Of a stretch of DNA of 45,866 bases, positions 1 through 12,700 are shown in pieces (within the stretch, counting starts at the first letter, position 1; each line of letters begins with the position of its first letter). The stretch comes from Ophiothrix spiculata (taxonomy: Eukaryota > Echinodermata > Ophiuroidea > Amphilepidida > Ophiotrichidae): assembly GCA_000969725.1 (NCBI GenBank), contig JXSR01S066334.1; one strand, 5' to 3'. The notes beneath the pieces are model-generated. The model did not search any database. It had not been told where the DNA came from and saw only the letters and a list, made by a program, of their open reading frames with translations. The position numbers were made by a program, and so were the translations under genes.

Positions 1-105
1 TTAGGAAGAGTTGGATGACAAAAATTAGAGCAAAATGGGTTTGCTAATCGGCGCAGAGGTTCATGGGCCGGCGTTGATCTCTTTTCTTTGTTGAAACCAT
101 GATAG
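1..105. repeat. End of a dispersed repeat also found at 21405-21490
   Basis: The first ~100 bases match 21405-21490 closely in the same orientation, including the stretch around GCAGAGGTTCATGGGCCG. That second copy is the inner end of the 19848-22135 palindromic element, so this is probably one end of another copy cut by the window edge. The rest of 106-605 is minus-gene intron 6 and shows nothing else recognisable. Confidence 0.6.
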
Positions 106-605
106 AAATTAACGACTGAAAAAACGTTTAATTAAAATGATCAAATAAACCGAAAATGTTGATTTTTAAGGGCGTTTGAAAACAATGCCCAAGTTACCAC
201 AGATGTCCCGTAAAAAGTGTAAGACAATCTCCTATATTTTGCTTTTTCTGGTATTTTCATTCCGGATTTGATCAGCCCATCCTGTCATTAATAGTCTGTT
301 GATAACATTGATTACCAGCTAAAAATGTTGAAAATAATAGTTTTTCTAATCCAAGTGATTTACGTCCTGTATACAACATATTGGAAGGTCGTAATTTTCT
401 GGGTTCTATCGTTGTGTGTTCAAGTATACGACATAAAGTACATGTGCTATGCCATTAATTGGCATGACCTCGGGTGTTAAGAAACTATTGAGTAAGGTTA
501 ATAGATATGCTGAGGCTTCAAATGGTCGTGAAGTGACCAAGGTATTTCCCATCGTTGGGCCAAGGGGGTGGGGGTGGGGGGTTCCTAGGGACCATATATC
601 CTTAC

Positions 606-706
606 CTTTCCTCCATACAGTCACCATATTTCTCAGCAAAGATGCTAAACAGCTTTCCAATAATGGCCGACTTTCCAGTCCCTCCTTCACCATGGATGGC
701 AAACGG
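606..706 (-). CDS. Coding exon 6: Walker A of the NACHT domain
   Basis: The acceptor reads ttttcag and the donor AG|gtaagg. The exon enters in phase 0 and leaves two bases over. It encodes PFAIHGEGGTGKSAIIGKLF and continues with FAEKYGDCMEER. The glycine-rich loop and the following lysine-serine are intact, so nucleotide binding is expected. The next exon is beyond the left edge. Confidence 0.85.
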
Positions 707-3700
707 CTGAAAATCCAAACAGAAAGTTAATCAATGATTTATCTCACACTATACTATGGAGTTTTTTTTCCCAGTTTCTGCAAATTAGTCTCAACTCGGA
801 ATAATTTGGTCACAGTATCATTAGTACTTTGCAGTATTGTTCAAATAACTTGACTTGCCAATCCTTTTAATCCCTTTTTAACAATTAATTCTATGCATTA
901 TGGCTCAAGTTCACAGGGACATTTTACAGGGCATATTCTTGAAATTAATAAAGTGGCGGTCATACTGTTGCAAGCTTATATTCTACACAGTATCGTGGTA
1001 TAAAAATGTACATGTTTTTTGCCTGAAAAAAATCGCAGATGATCCCTTCTAACCATCTTTAAAATCAATTTAATGATGATAGGTTCGACAAGGTCATTGA
1101 AAGATAATGACTATTGTTATGAATTGTTCGCTCCACTGCAAATTCGTCATGCTGAAAAGTTATGGCATGGTTCAATCCTTGACATTTGTATTAGTGTATG
1201 CTTAATCACCGTTAAATCCTCTAAAATTGGATATTTCTATTGATATGAGATGTATTTTTCTAACCCCATGTTCTATTCCAAGACAGTTTCTATCAGGAGG
1301 GTTATCCCCTGAAAAGACTGGGATCAATTTAATAACGATAGGTTCAACTAGGTCATTGAAATTCTTGGAAGTTTTTTCAAGTGTGTGAAATGCATAACCG
1401 ATTTGCATCGTTTATTATTGAAATAATTTGATTAATACCATAATTATTGTAAAGGTTGGCCGCAACTTAACTTTTTCAGGCAAGAGTCCTGGAAAATGTC
1501 CTTGTGTAGTGAGGCCTTTACTTTGAAAATGGGGAGGGGTCATTAAAACATCACATAAAGGTGAGTATCCAGGATTTTTCAATACAGGGGATGCCATTTT
1601 GGTGGTGCCTCAGAGAAAAATAAGGCTCCTGTAATTTGGAAAAACCTAGTACGTCTGTTGGATGCAAAATTCAAGAAAAGAAAAACTGTTTTGTTTCAGG
1701 AATAACCAACATTCAGTAGGGAATTTAATTGTGTCTTTTTAGATGAAGATAATTAGAAGCCTTTTCAGTGCATTTGTTTTTATTACACTGAAGGGGAAAC
1801 ACACAAAAATGGACAAACTAGATGTTTGCAGATTACAAGAGAAAGGACCTGAAAGAAGTAAAGTATTTTTTGAGATATTTTGAATATTTCTACTTAATAT
1901 TCAATGATTTGCAGCTATTTTTGAACACAATGTTAGCCCGGCGCACAGTCATATGCTGAGATTCCTTTTATCCGTTTCTGGTGCAGTTGCGGTGTGTTTT
2001 GCACTGTAAGGGTACTGGTAGTGGTATAATTTAAAGAACACGATTGAATGGAGCTGAATGGTATCAGGTTGGAAGCTGAGATTCAATTTTGTCCGTCTGT
2101 TTTCAATGTGGTTCCATTTCATCATCTTCTCTGATTGAAGTTTCAGCGCGACAAGAACGTATTCAAAACGGATGAATCGCTCCTGGGACAGATTCAAGTG
2201 AACGCATACGTTTCCGGATAGCCGCACCGCAAACGCATTGTATAAAAGGAATCACTCTCGCTGAAAACCATTATATCGATTCAAAACGCACCTCATGCAG
2301 AACGAACGCAAAACCGCAATTAAAATGGACGGTCAAAATTGAATCTCAACTTTAACCTGATACCATTCAATCATGATCTTTAAATCATACAACTACCAGT
2401 ACCCTTACAGTAAACCGCAAACGGATAAAAGGAATCTCAGCTTTAGTTGTACACTATTTTGCAAAAATAAAAGGGGCTCTGACATACCCATCTACCTATA
2501 CCTCTCATGACAGAATACAAATGCATCAGACTCCCGACTATAAATGTCTGACCTTATTGCCGTGAGGCTTGATCCAGTAACATAACTGATAATAGCTCAC
2601 CAAATGACTTATCTCTCACAAAAGGTCTCTGCTCTCTCATGACAGAACACCATCCTCCCTTTGCTGTCACAAATGACTGAACTTCTTATACCATTACCAC
2701 TGCAGAAGATAGTTGGAGCTGCTGATAGTTCGCAAGAAGGCTGATCTCCATACAATGATCTCAGCCCTTTCAAGACAGAAGCCTTCTTTGAATCCAAAAT
2801 GACCACCCTTCTTTCCATGAGGCGTAAGTTAGTTGCTGATACACAGAACACAACATGTATCAGCCCCTTTCCCTCATCCACCCCCTCCTTCCTCTGGTCA
2901 CAAATGACTTGACCTTTTTTCCATGAGGCTGCAGCAGATAGTTGCTGATAGTGTTCCAAGATGACTGATCTCCCAACAAAAATCTCATCTCTCTCTCACG
3001 ACACAACATGCATCAGCCCCTCCCCCCTTTCCCCTCCCCACCCGGTCACAAATGACTGACCTTTTTTCCATGAGGCTGCAGCAGATAGTTGCTGATAGTT
3101 TCCAAGATGATTGATCTCCTAACAAAAATCTCATCTCTCTCTCACGACACAACATGCATCCTCCCCCCCCACCTGATCACAGACAACTGACCTTTTTTTT
3201 ATGAGGCTGCAGCAGATAGTTGCTGATAGTTTTCAAGATGAACGATCTGCCGACAAAAATCTCATCTCTCTCATGACAGAACACAATATGCATCAGCCCC
3301 TCCCCCCCTCCACACCCGGTCACAGATGACTGACACTTTTTCCATGAGGCTGCAGCAGATAGTTGCTGATAGTTTGCAAGATGACATATCACCAAGAAAG
3401 ATCTCAGCCCTCTTATGACAAAACACCACATGCATCAGACCCCCCCCCCTTCCCCCTGTCACAAATAACTCACTTTTTTCCCATGAGGCTGCAGAAGATA
3501 GTTGCTGATAGTTTCCAAGATGACCGATCTGCCGACAAAAATTTCAGCCCTTTCGCGGCAGAACACTACATGCATCAGGACTTCAGAATAGTCAACATGG
3601 TCCAAAGCTGTCGCCTCCGCTAAAGCGCCCTCACGGATAGAGTCGATCATATACTGACAAAACTGGTCCAAAAACTTGCGGAGCTGTTCTTTGTTTGATT

Positions 3701-6700
3701 CATCATTGATCATTTCATCGTTACTGTCTAGAAACCTCAGTTTATACCTGTGACGACAGATATGATATTACATTAGGCCAAAAAAAAAAGAACTCAAAAC
3801 CCTAAGCACTATGCGGTTTTTTTTAGTAAAAAAGGGCTACGCGGATGCGGAAATACCCCCTAATTTTTTTTTATTGCATTTTTTTGACCACTATTTTTTT
3901 TTTCGCAGCCCCTGCTGAGACAGACTATTTTTTTTCTTTGGCCTTATTAACCTCATAAATATTCATGGGCCAACCATTCCAATTCGTTGGCCAATTCCTA
4001 TCATATAAATAGATAAATACTGGGGATTTATAGTGGGCTATGCCTCCCGGATTTGTAATTCCACGCGGCCTCTGCATACTTTAAAGGTGTTCGCTGACCA
4101 CTGTGGCCCAAGTAAGCTCCATTCCACACCAAGCATCATTTCAGGTTTTGCGGCAACCTCTAAGGGTGCTGAACTTTGATCAGCGCGCATATGCACCATT
4201 GCTGCCCAGATCAGCTCCCCCAAGTTTCGTACGGGTTTCCATGAGACAATTAGCAGTTAGTTCCTTGTCCAAGGGAATTTCAAGCACACTCAACTTTTGC
4301 CACCAGCGGGGTTCGAACTTGGCACCTTCACCGCAAACGAGCGCCTAACTGTCATGCAGCACACGTCATGATTTACTAGATTAGGCACAAGGTTTTTTTA
4401 ATTTTTCCTTAAAAAAATATAAAAAGGGTTCCTATAGTAATGAACAATTGTGTCATTCCAAATCTGCCAGGGTTTATGTTTTGAAGAGTTCCTTTACCTG
4501 TGAGTTGCATCTTGTGGAATTTCCTCCCTCAGTTTTTGTCGCAGTTCTTGCAGCTTAATCTGCGCATCTCCATCAATTTCGCCATCTTGTGATTGGTCGA
4601 TGAAGTTACGTGCATTTTCCATTGATTCATTAAAGTTTGATAGCGTGCGATTGAATAGAAACATTCGATTTGGTTCATTTGGGTCCAGATCTTTCATGCC
4701 TTCGATGATCTCACCTGAGAAGGAAAAACATATTTGGCAAATTTGTATGATAAGGTTTACATGCACAGCATTTTTTTCCCTGCCCATATACTCTATAAAC
4801 CTTGAAGTGTGCAACAAGAAATCAGACTCTGTAACCAAATCCATAGCATATCCCTTGTATTCTACAACATTGTGACTGGTGGTTTTGTGTTGTGTAAGAG
4901 ACTTGTAATAATAGATTAGGATTGATTAAGACCAAATCACTGCGTATTAATATTTTTATTCATGAATCGTTCACAAGTTTGATATTATTTTTGGCTAATT
5001 TTATTACTACCACATGGACAAACCTTGAATATATGTTTATTTGGTTTTTCAACAAGATTTGTTACGTGGCTACCTGCATGATGGTGAAGTCATGTTTCCA
5101 ATTGCCTACTGCTGTTGCCCCCCCCCCCCTCTGGTTCTTACCTTCAGTGACAGACCATGTCAGTTCATTGATCATATCTGGGGGCAGTTGGCTCCCTTTG
5201 ATGGCAGTAAACAAGGCTGCCTACAGTCATGTTTCCAGTTGCCTACTGCTGTTTCCCCCCCCCCCCTAGTTCTTACCTTCAGTGACAGACCATGTCAGTT
5301 CATTGATCATATCTAGGGGCAGTTGGCTCCCTTTGATGGCAGTAAACAAGGCTGCCTGCATGATGGCGAAGTCATGTTTCCAGTTGCCTACTGCTGTTTC
5401 CCCCCCCCCCCTAGTTCTTACCTTCAGTGACAGACCATGTCAGTTCATTGATCATATCTGGGGGCAGTTGGCTTCCTTTGATGGCAGTAAACAAGGCTGC
5501 CTGCATGATGGTGAAGTCATGTTTCCATTTGCCTACTGCTGTTGGCTCATTCTGAGAGAACAGAGGATAGATGTCATCTATCGGTTGCAGTACTGCAATG
5601 CAATCTGAAATCAAAATAGAGTTTGTAGGTTAGTAATTACAGTCGCGTGAAGAAAACCTTCTTATTTTTAGGCGTCTTGTGCGTCGAGGTTAAAGTTCAA
5701 ACGCAACTCACGCGATACTCGTGAGCTCGCGTGATTTGACAGTTCTGTTGCTGTGTGACTTGATCATCGATTTGATTGGTTTGTTGTTCACGCACAGTGC
5801 GATTCGATCCCGCCCAGAATGAAAAGGATTTTTTCAGATTACTATAATATGTATGCTACACCCTGGCCTGTTAATTAAATTGTGACCTGCCATATCGAAA
5901 AGTACCTTATGGTCGGCATAGTAAATTACATGATACGGGCCATTGAAGCTGAGTATAGTCAAAAATCCCATCCAAGGTTGAATTTCTAATTACATCAGAA
6001 GTGCTACCTCTGAAGTGCAAACCATCCTATTAATCAGGTTCCCACATCTAAAATGTAAGAAAAATGTATTAAAAACACGATAAAAATCCTCTCTCTATTC
6101 AAGTTTTACTCAATTTTCTCAGAACTATAGTTTTCTGAATAAGTTCAATGCATTTTGGATGTAAATTTGCAATCGAACTTAAAAGTCAAGTGTCATTTTA
6201 AAGCTTAAAATCTCAGCTTTCAGATGAGAACAAAAAAATCAATTTTGGTTTTGGGACCCTCAAGGCTTGGCGTCCAAATCAAAACATTCGCTAGTCCGAG
6301 TGACATTCGCTCTTGATATTCCCTCTGACTTATTCACTAAAACGGAGAGCGAATGTCGTTTTAATTGAGCAAACATCGTTTCAATCGATGAAAGTGAATG
6401 TCGCTCGCGCATGTTGTAGTGGTATGATTATTTAATAAAAAAAACAATAAAACTCAGAGCGATCTTTGCTCCAATTCAATTTGAAGGGTAGTGAATGTTG
6501 TGAAATTTGTTAAGCGAATATCGCTTCCATTGAAGCAAAGTTTTCTTGGTAGGGTGAGCGAATGCCACTCAGGCGAGCGAATGTCTTTAGACGCCAAACC
6601 TAAGGTACCTTTCAAAATGGCGGGTCACAATTGTTTAATCTATGCACTGGTATTTATCGGTGCGGTTTGAGTCCAGTTCAGATCAAGGAACGGAGTGCAT

Positions 6701-9700
6701 GTGCAGGAAAAACGTGTCTTTGAGACGGTTTCGGTAATAATTTTAATCAACAGATGGCGATATTACAAAACCAATTAGGCTAATTAGTGTTGCAAATAAT
6801 TTTGACAAAATGCATGTGACTTAAGCTAAAGATTTGCGACCAATAAATAAAGCGCAATGTATGCACTTGTGATTACACTTTGTTAACATTTTTCTAATAT
6901 TTCCTCTGATTAGATTTGTTAAAATTTTGCCAGATAATTGTAAGTTAAGTTCTAAGTCAAAAGATAAAACAGAGGGGTCACCGACATTTAAAAAAGATAT
7001 TTGAAGATGAAATCATGGAAATCATCCATGTTTTAGAAATCAGGGCTGCACACCGTACCAAAACCAAAGTTGAGTGCCCCCCCCCCCTTCCTGGGATGCA
7101 TTCAAGAACACACTGATCAACCTCTTGATCTCTCTAAATACAGATGATACTTAAGATAAGGACCCCCCCCCTATATTGTTATCCTCATCTTTGCTTGCTA
7201 CCTTATTCTGTTAAGGGAGGTCGGAGCCTCACAATTTCTGAAAATTTATTTTGATCATAACTTGAAAACTATAATGAAGTAAAAGTATACATTTTTAGAA
7301 AGGGAATTTCACAAGGAATCTTATTGTTTATAGCATCATATTCTTGATTTAAGAACTCGCTTTTTAGTATTAACTCACCAAAAACAAGAATTTTTTGCGA
7401 AAATGATTTGAACAAGCCTATCCCCTATAGTCAGGAGGAATCATCACCACAGGGTGGAAAGTTAGTACAGACTTTTTTTGTTGATTGATTTGAGATGATA
7501 TATGCCTAAAGTAATATATTCTGGAGGGTGTGTAAAATGTTGCCTCTTGGCATTTTCAAAATCCAAGATGGCCGCCAAAATGCCCCCAAAATAATAAATT
7601 TTCACTATAATGGCCTAAAAGTATCTTGTAAAACACTTTATGTTCAAAATCATTATTGGGAAATGTCTTCTGGAGCTATAACAAATACATCCGACTCCAA
7701 ATTATGTCATACGCATATTTCAAATTCAAAATGGCCGCCAAAACAGCGGATTTTTATTAAAATGAACCAAAACAGCCGTTAAAATGCATGATATCATAAA
7801 TAATCAACAGGAAACAACATTTAGGGCTACAACAAGATCATTTACACCCGAAATATATTGTAAGCTTGTATAGAAATCAAAATGGCGACTGTTCTGTGAT
7901 CCAAAATGGCCGCCAAAATGTGTTTTCATGTGCAAAAATGGGATAGAGGCACCTAAAAACAGTATCTAAAACAAAAAATGTTCAAAATAATTGGAAAAGG
8001 AAAATGGCTATGCGGATAACAATAGGCTCACTTCTTCCAAAACAAGGGTGTTAGCTTGTTTTATATTCATTATGGACCTGTATTGAGATCCAAAATGGAT
8101 GCCAAAATGTGTTTTTTATGTGCAAAATTGATAAGAGATACTTTACAACAGTATCAAAAACAGCCAAATGTTAAAAATAATCAATGAAAAATGGCTTTGA
8201 TGGTAACAATAGGAGCATTTCTTCCCAAATGAAGGTGTTGGCATGCTTCGTATTTATTATGGGACCTGTATTGAGATTCAAAATGGCCGCCAAAATACAT
8301 TTTTATTGGCAAAAATTGGTTAGAGGCACTTCAAAACAGTATAAAAAACACCCCAATGTTCAAAATAATTGATGGAAAATGGTTTTGAGGGTAAGAACAG
8401 GAGCATTTTTTCCCAAATAAGGGTGTTAGCATGATTCAAATCCAATATGGAACCTGTATTGAGATCCAAATTGCCGCCAAAATATGTTTTGGTATACAAG
8501 AAGCACTTAAAAATGGTATCAAAAACACCAAAATGTTCAAAATAATTGATGGAAAATGGCTTTGGGGTAGCAAAAAGATAATTTCTTCACAAATAATAGA
8601 GATTTTAATAATATGGCATGCTTCATATTTTTTTTATGGGGCCTGTATTGAGATCAAAAATGACCGCCAAAATACATTTTTATGTGAAAAAATGGTTAAG
8701 TGGCACTTTAAAACAGTATAAAAAACACCTAAATGTTCAAAATTATTGATGGAAAATGGCTTTGAGGGTAACATCAGGAGCATTTCTTCTCAAATAAGAG
8801 TATTAGCATGATTCAAATCCAATATGGAACCTGTATTGAGATCCAAAATGGCTGCCAAAATACGTTTTCGTATGCAAAAATGGGTCAGAAGCACTTCAAA
8901 ATGGTATCAAAAACACCAAAATGTTCAAAATAATTGATGGAAAATGGCTTTGAGGGTAACAAAAAGATCATTTCTTCACAAATAGTGGAGATTTTAATAA
9001 TATGGCATGCTTCATATTTTTTATTGGGTCTGTATTGAGATCCAAAATGGTCGCCAAAATATGTTTTTATGCGCAAACAGTGGTTAGATGCACTTCAAAA
9101 CAGTATCATAAACACCAAATGTTCAAAATAATCGATGGAAAATGACTGAGGGTAACAACACAAGGGTTTTTTTTTTCAAAATTAGGGTGGTATCATGTTT
9201 CAAATTCTATATGGAGCCTATTTTGAGATCCAAAATGCCACAGTACGCTTTGATATGCAAAAATGGTTTAGAAGCACTTCAAACTGGTATCAAAAACACC
9301 AAAATGTTCAAAATAATTGATGGAAATGGCTTTGAGGGTAACAAAAAGATATTTTTTTCACAAATAATAGAGGTTGTAATATATGGCATGCTTCTTATTT
9401 ATTATGGAGCCTGTACTGAGCTGTAATGGCCGCCAAAATACATTGTCTTGCACGGTACGGGTTTAACTTAATTTGAAACTGTATCTGATACATCAAATGT
9501 AAAAGTAACTGATGGAAATTGGCTTTGAGTATAATGTAACCAGAGGAACATTCCATACCAGTAAAGAGAGTGAGCATTAATCCAGTATGGAGCTTATACT
9601 GAGATCCAAAATGGTTGCAAAATACTATTTCTATACACAAAAACAGGTTTATAAGGTGGTTTGAAACTGAATCAAAATAAAATTAATGTTCAAAATAATC

Positions 9701-12700
9701 AATAGAAAATAGATTCAAGGGTAACTATAGGAGCAAATACGGTTCAAATTCAATATTTATAATGTTACAAAGTTGCTTATATCCATTTTAGTGCATACAG
9801 TTGCATTTTGACGGCCATTTTGGATCACAGTAAAGGTTCTATAATAGATTAAATGTGCTACAACAACATTATGTAGGAAGAAATGTTCCTATTTTTACCT
9901 GCAAAGTCATTTACTATCAATCATTTTGTAGATTTGGAGTTTTCGATACCATTTCAAAGACACCTTAACCCATTTTATGCCTAACTTTTAGATCTCAGTA
10001 CCGGGTACCATATTGGATTTGAAACAAGCCAACACCCTTATTTGGGTAAAATATTCTTATTTATAGTTACCGGTACCCTAAAAGCCATTTTCAGTCAATT
10101 ATTTTGAACATTTCCTCTTTTTGATATAGTTTTAAGTCACTTAAACACAGTTTATAGCATAAAATGATACTTTGGCGGCCATTTTGAATCTCAGTACAGG
10201 CTCCATAACAGTGGATTTGAAAAATGCTAACACCCTTATTGGGGAAGGAATGCTCCTATTGTTATTCCCAAAGGCATTTTCCACCGATTATTCTGAAAAT
10301 ATTTTTGTGTTTTTGATACTGATTGATACGCATTTTAGCGGCCATTGTGGATCTCAGTTCAAGGCTCCATATTAGATTTGAAACATTCTAATACCCTTAT
10401 TTAGGAAGAGGTGCTCCTATTTTTACCCATATATGCATTTTCCGTCAATTATTTTGAATACTTGGTGTGTTAGATACTGTTTTGAAGTGCGTCTAACAAA
10501 TTTTTCCACATAATACCACATTTAGGCGGCTATTTTGGATCTCAGAACAGGAGCCATTTTGATTTTTCTACAAGCTTTCAATATTAATATGATTCATATG
10601 ATGTTGTTGTTGCTCTAAACATGCTAAATATTATTTCCTGTTGATTATGAATGATATCAGACATTTTACTGGCTGTTTTGGTTTACTTTAATGAAAATCT
10701 GCTATTTTGGCGGCCATTTTGGTGGTCATTTTGAATTTGAAATATGCATTTGACATCAAACATAATGAATATAAAACAAGCTAACACCCTTGTTTTGGAA
10801 GAAGTACACCTATTGTTACCTGCTTAGACATTTTCCTTCAATTATTTTGAACATTTTTTGTGTTAGATACTGTTTTTAGGTGCCTCTATCCCAATTATTT
10901 TGAACATTTTTTGTGTTAGATGCTGTTTTCAGGTGCCTCTATCCCATTTTTGCACATAAAAACACATTTTGGCGGCCATTTTGGATCACAAAACAGGCGT
11001 CATTTTGATTTCTATACAAGCTGATAATATATTTTAGGTGTAAATGATCTTGTTGTAGCCCTAAATGTTGTTTCATGATGATTATTTATGATATCATGCA
11101 TTTAAACGACTGTTTTGGTTCATTTTAATAAAAATCTGCTATTTTGGCGGCCTTTTTGAATTTGAAATATGCATATGACATAATTTGGAATCGGATGTAT
11201 TTGTTATAGCTCCAGAAGCCATTTCCCAATAATGATTTTCAACATAAAGTGTTTTACAAGATACTTTTAGGCCATTATAGTGAAAATTTATTATTTTGTG
11301 GGGATTTTGGCGGCCATTTTGGATTTTGGAAATGCCAAGAGGCAAAATTTTACACACCCTCCAGAATATATTACTTTAGGCATATATCAAGTCAAATCAA
11401 TCAACAAAAAAAGTCTGTACTAACTTTCCACCCTGCAGGCCATATACTCGAAATTCCTCCTGACTACTAGTTTTGAAAATTTTGGTCCGAATAGGCCCAA
11501 AGTTCTTTTTCCCCCAAAAAAATCTTAATTTTTGGGCACATTTTGACCATTTTTGTGAAAACTAAGAAGTAATTCAAAAACTTGAGAAAACATTCCCTAG
11601 AAATATCGATTTAGATGATTTTTCTTATTTTGGAAGATTTTTGCCAAATAATACTTTTTCTAGGCTTGTTCAAAAAAATTTGACAAAATAACTCGTTTTT
11701 GGTGAATTTCTAAAAAGCAAGTTCTTAAAATTTGAAATTGACGCTATAAATGGATTCCTTGTAAATTTTCCTTTCTAAAAATGTATACATTTATGTAGTT
11801 TACTTTATTAGTTTTCAAGTTATGATAAAAACATTTTTTTAGGGTTTGTGAGGCTCCAGCCTCCCTAAAAAATCCGTATTGAGTACCAGCCTTACCTAAT
11901 GCATTTCTGTCTGTCTTGAACCATTTTTCCAACAATTGTTTTGCCTCTTTCATCTCCGGATCCTGCTCAGCTAGATTGGTGACGTACGACATCAGTGTGT
12001 AGAACACCCTCTCCTGCAAGGTATACGGGATTGGCCGGTATCCATACTTCTGTCCAAGTATGCCCACAAAGAATGGACCCACGGAATTCTCCCTGTGGAT
12101 ATGGAGAGATGAATTTCAAAGAGCTTGATTTTTAATTTACAGGATTTAATACATATTTGTAATGCTGAAAAAGTGAATAATAGCCAATTTTAGGCTTATT
12201 GTCCAAAGACAATAGCTCGGCCGAGCACACTTGATATTCGCTCTGACTTATTCGCTAAAACGGAATATCACTCTCATCGAGCATACATCATTTAGATCGA
12301 TAAAGGCAAATGGTACTCACGCATGCTGTAGTGGAATTATTATTGAATAAACAAACCCAAGAATATTCAGAGCAATCTTCTATCCAATTCAATCTGAAGT
12401 GTAGCGAATAATGCTGTGAAATTTGTTAAGCGAATGTCACTTCCTGTTGAAGTGAAGTTTTCATGGTAGGGTAAGTGAATGTCACTTGGGCGAGTGAATT
12501 TCTTTGGACACCAAGCCTAAGAGAGAGACCACGAACAGCAAAAACTAACGGCATGAAATGCAAATGATTTTGGCCCAGTCCTTAAAAGTAATCATCAAAC
12601 TTAACATTAAGGGTTACCCAGTTACTCAATGGCAAAAAAGAAAAATCGTAATATTAATTCGTGAATGGACAACTTTTTTTGGTTAAATTTCATTTCAGCA

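Noticed and set aside
2508-3575. Regularly spaced repeats looking like a CRISPR array
   Set aside because: Units are contiguous ~130-bp tandem copies of exon sequence, not short repeats with unique spacers, and the DNA is animal.
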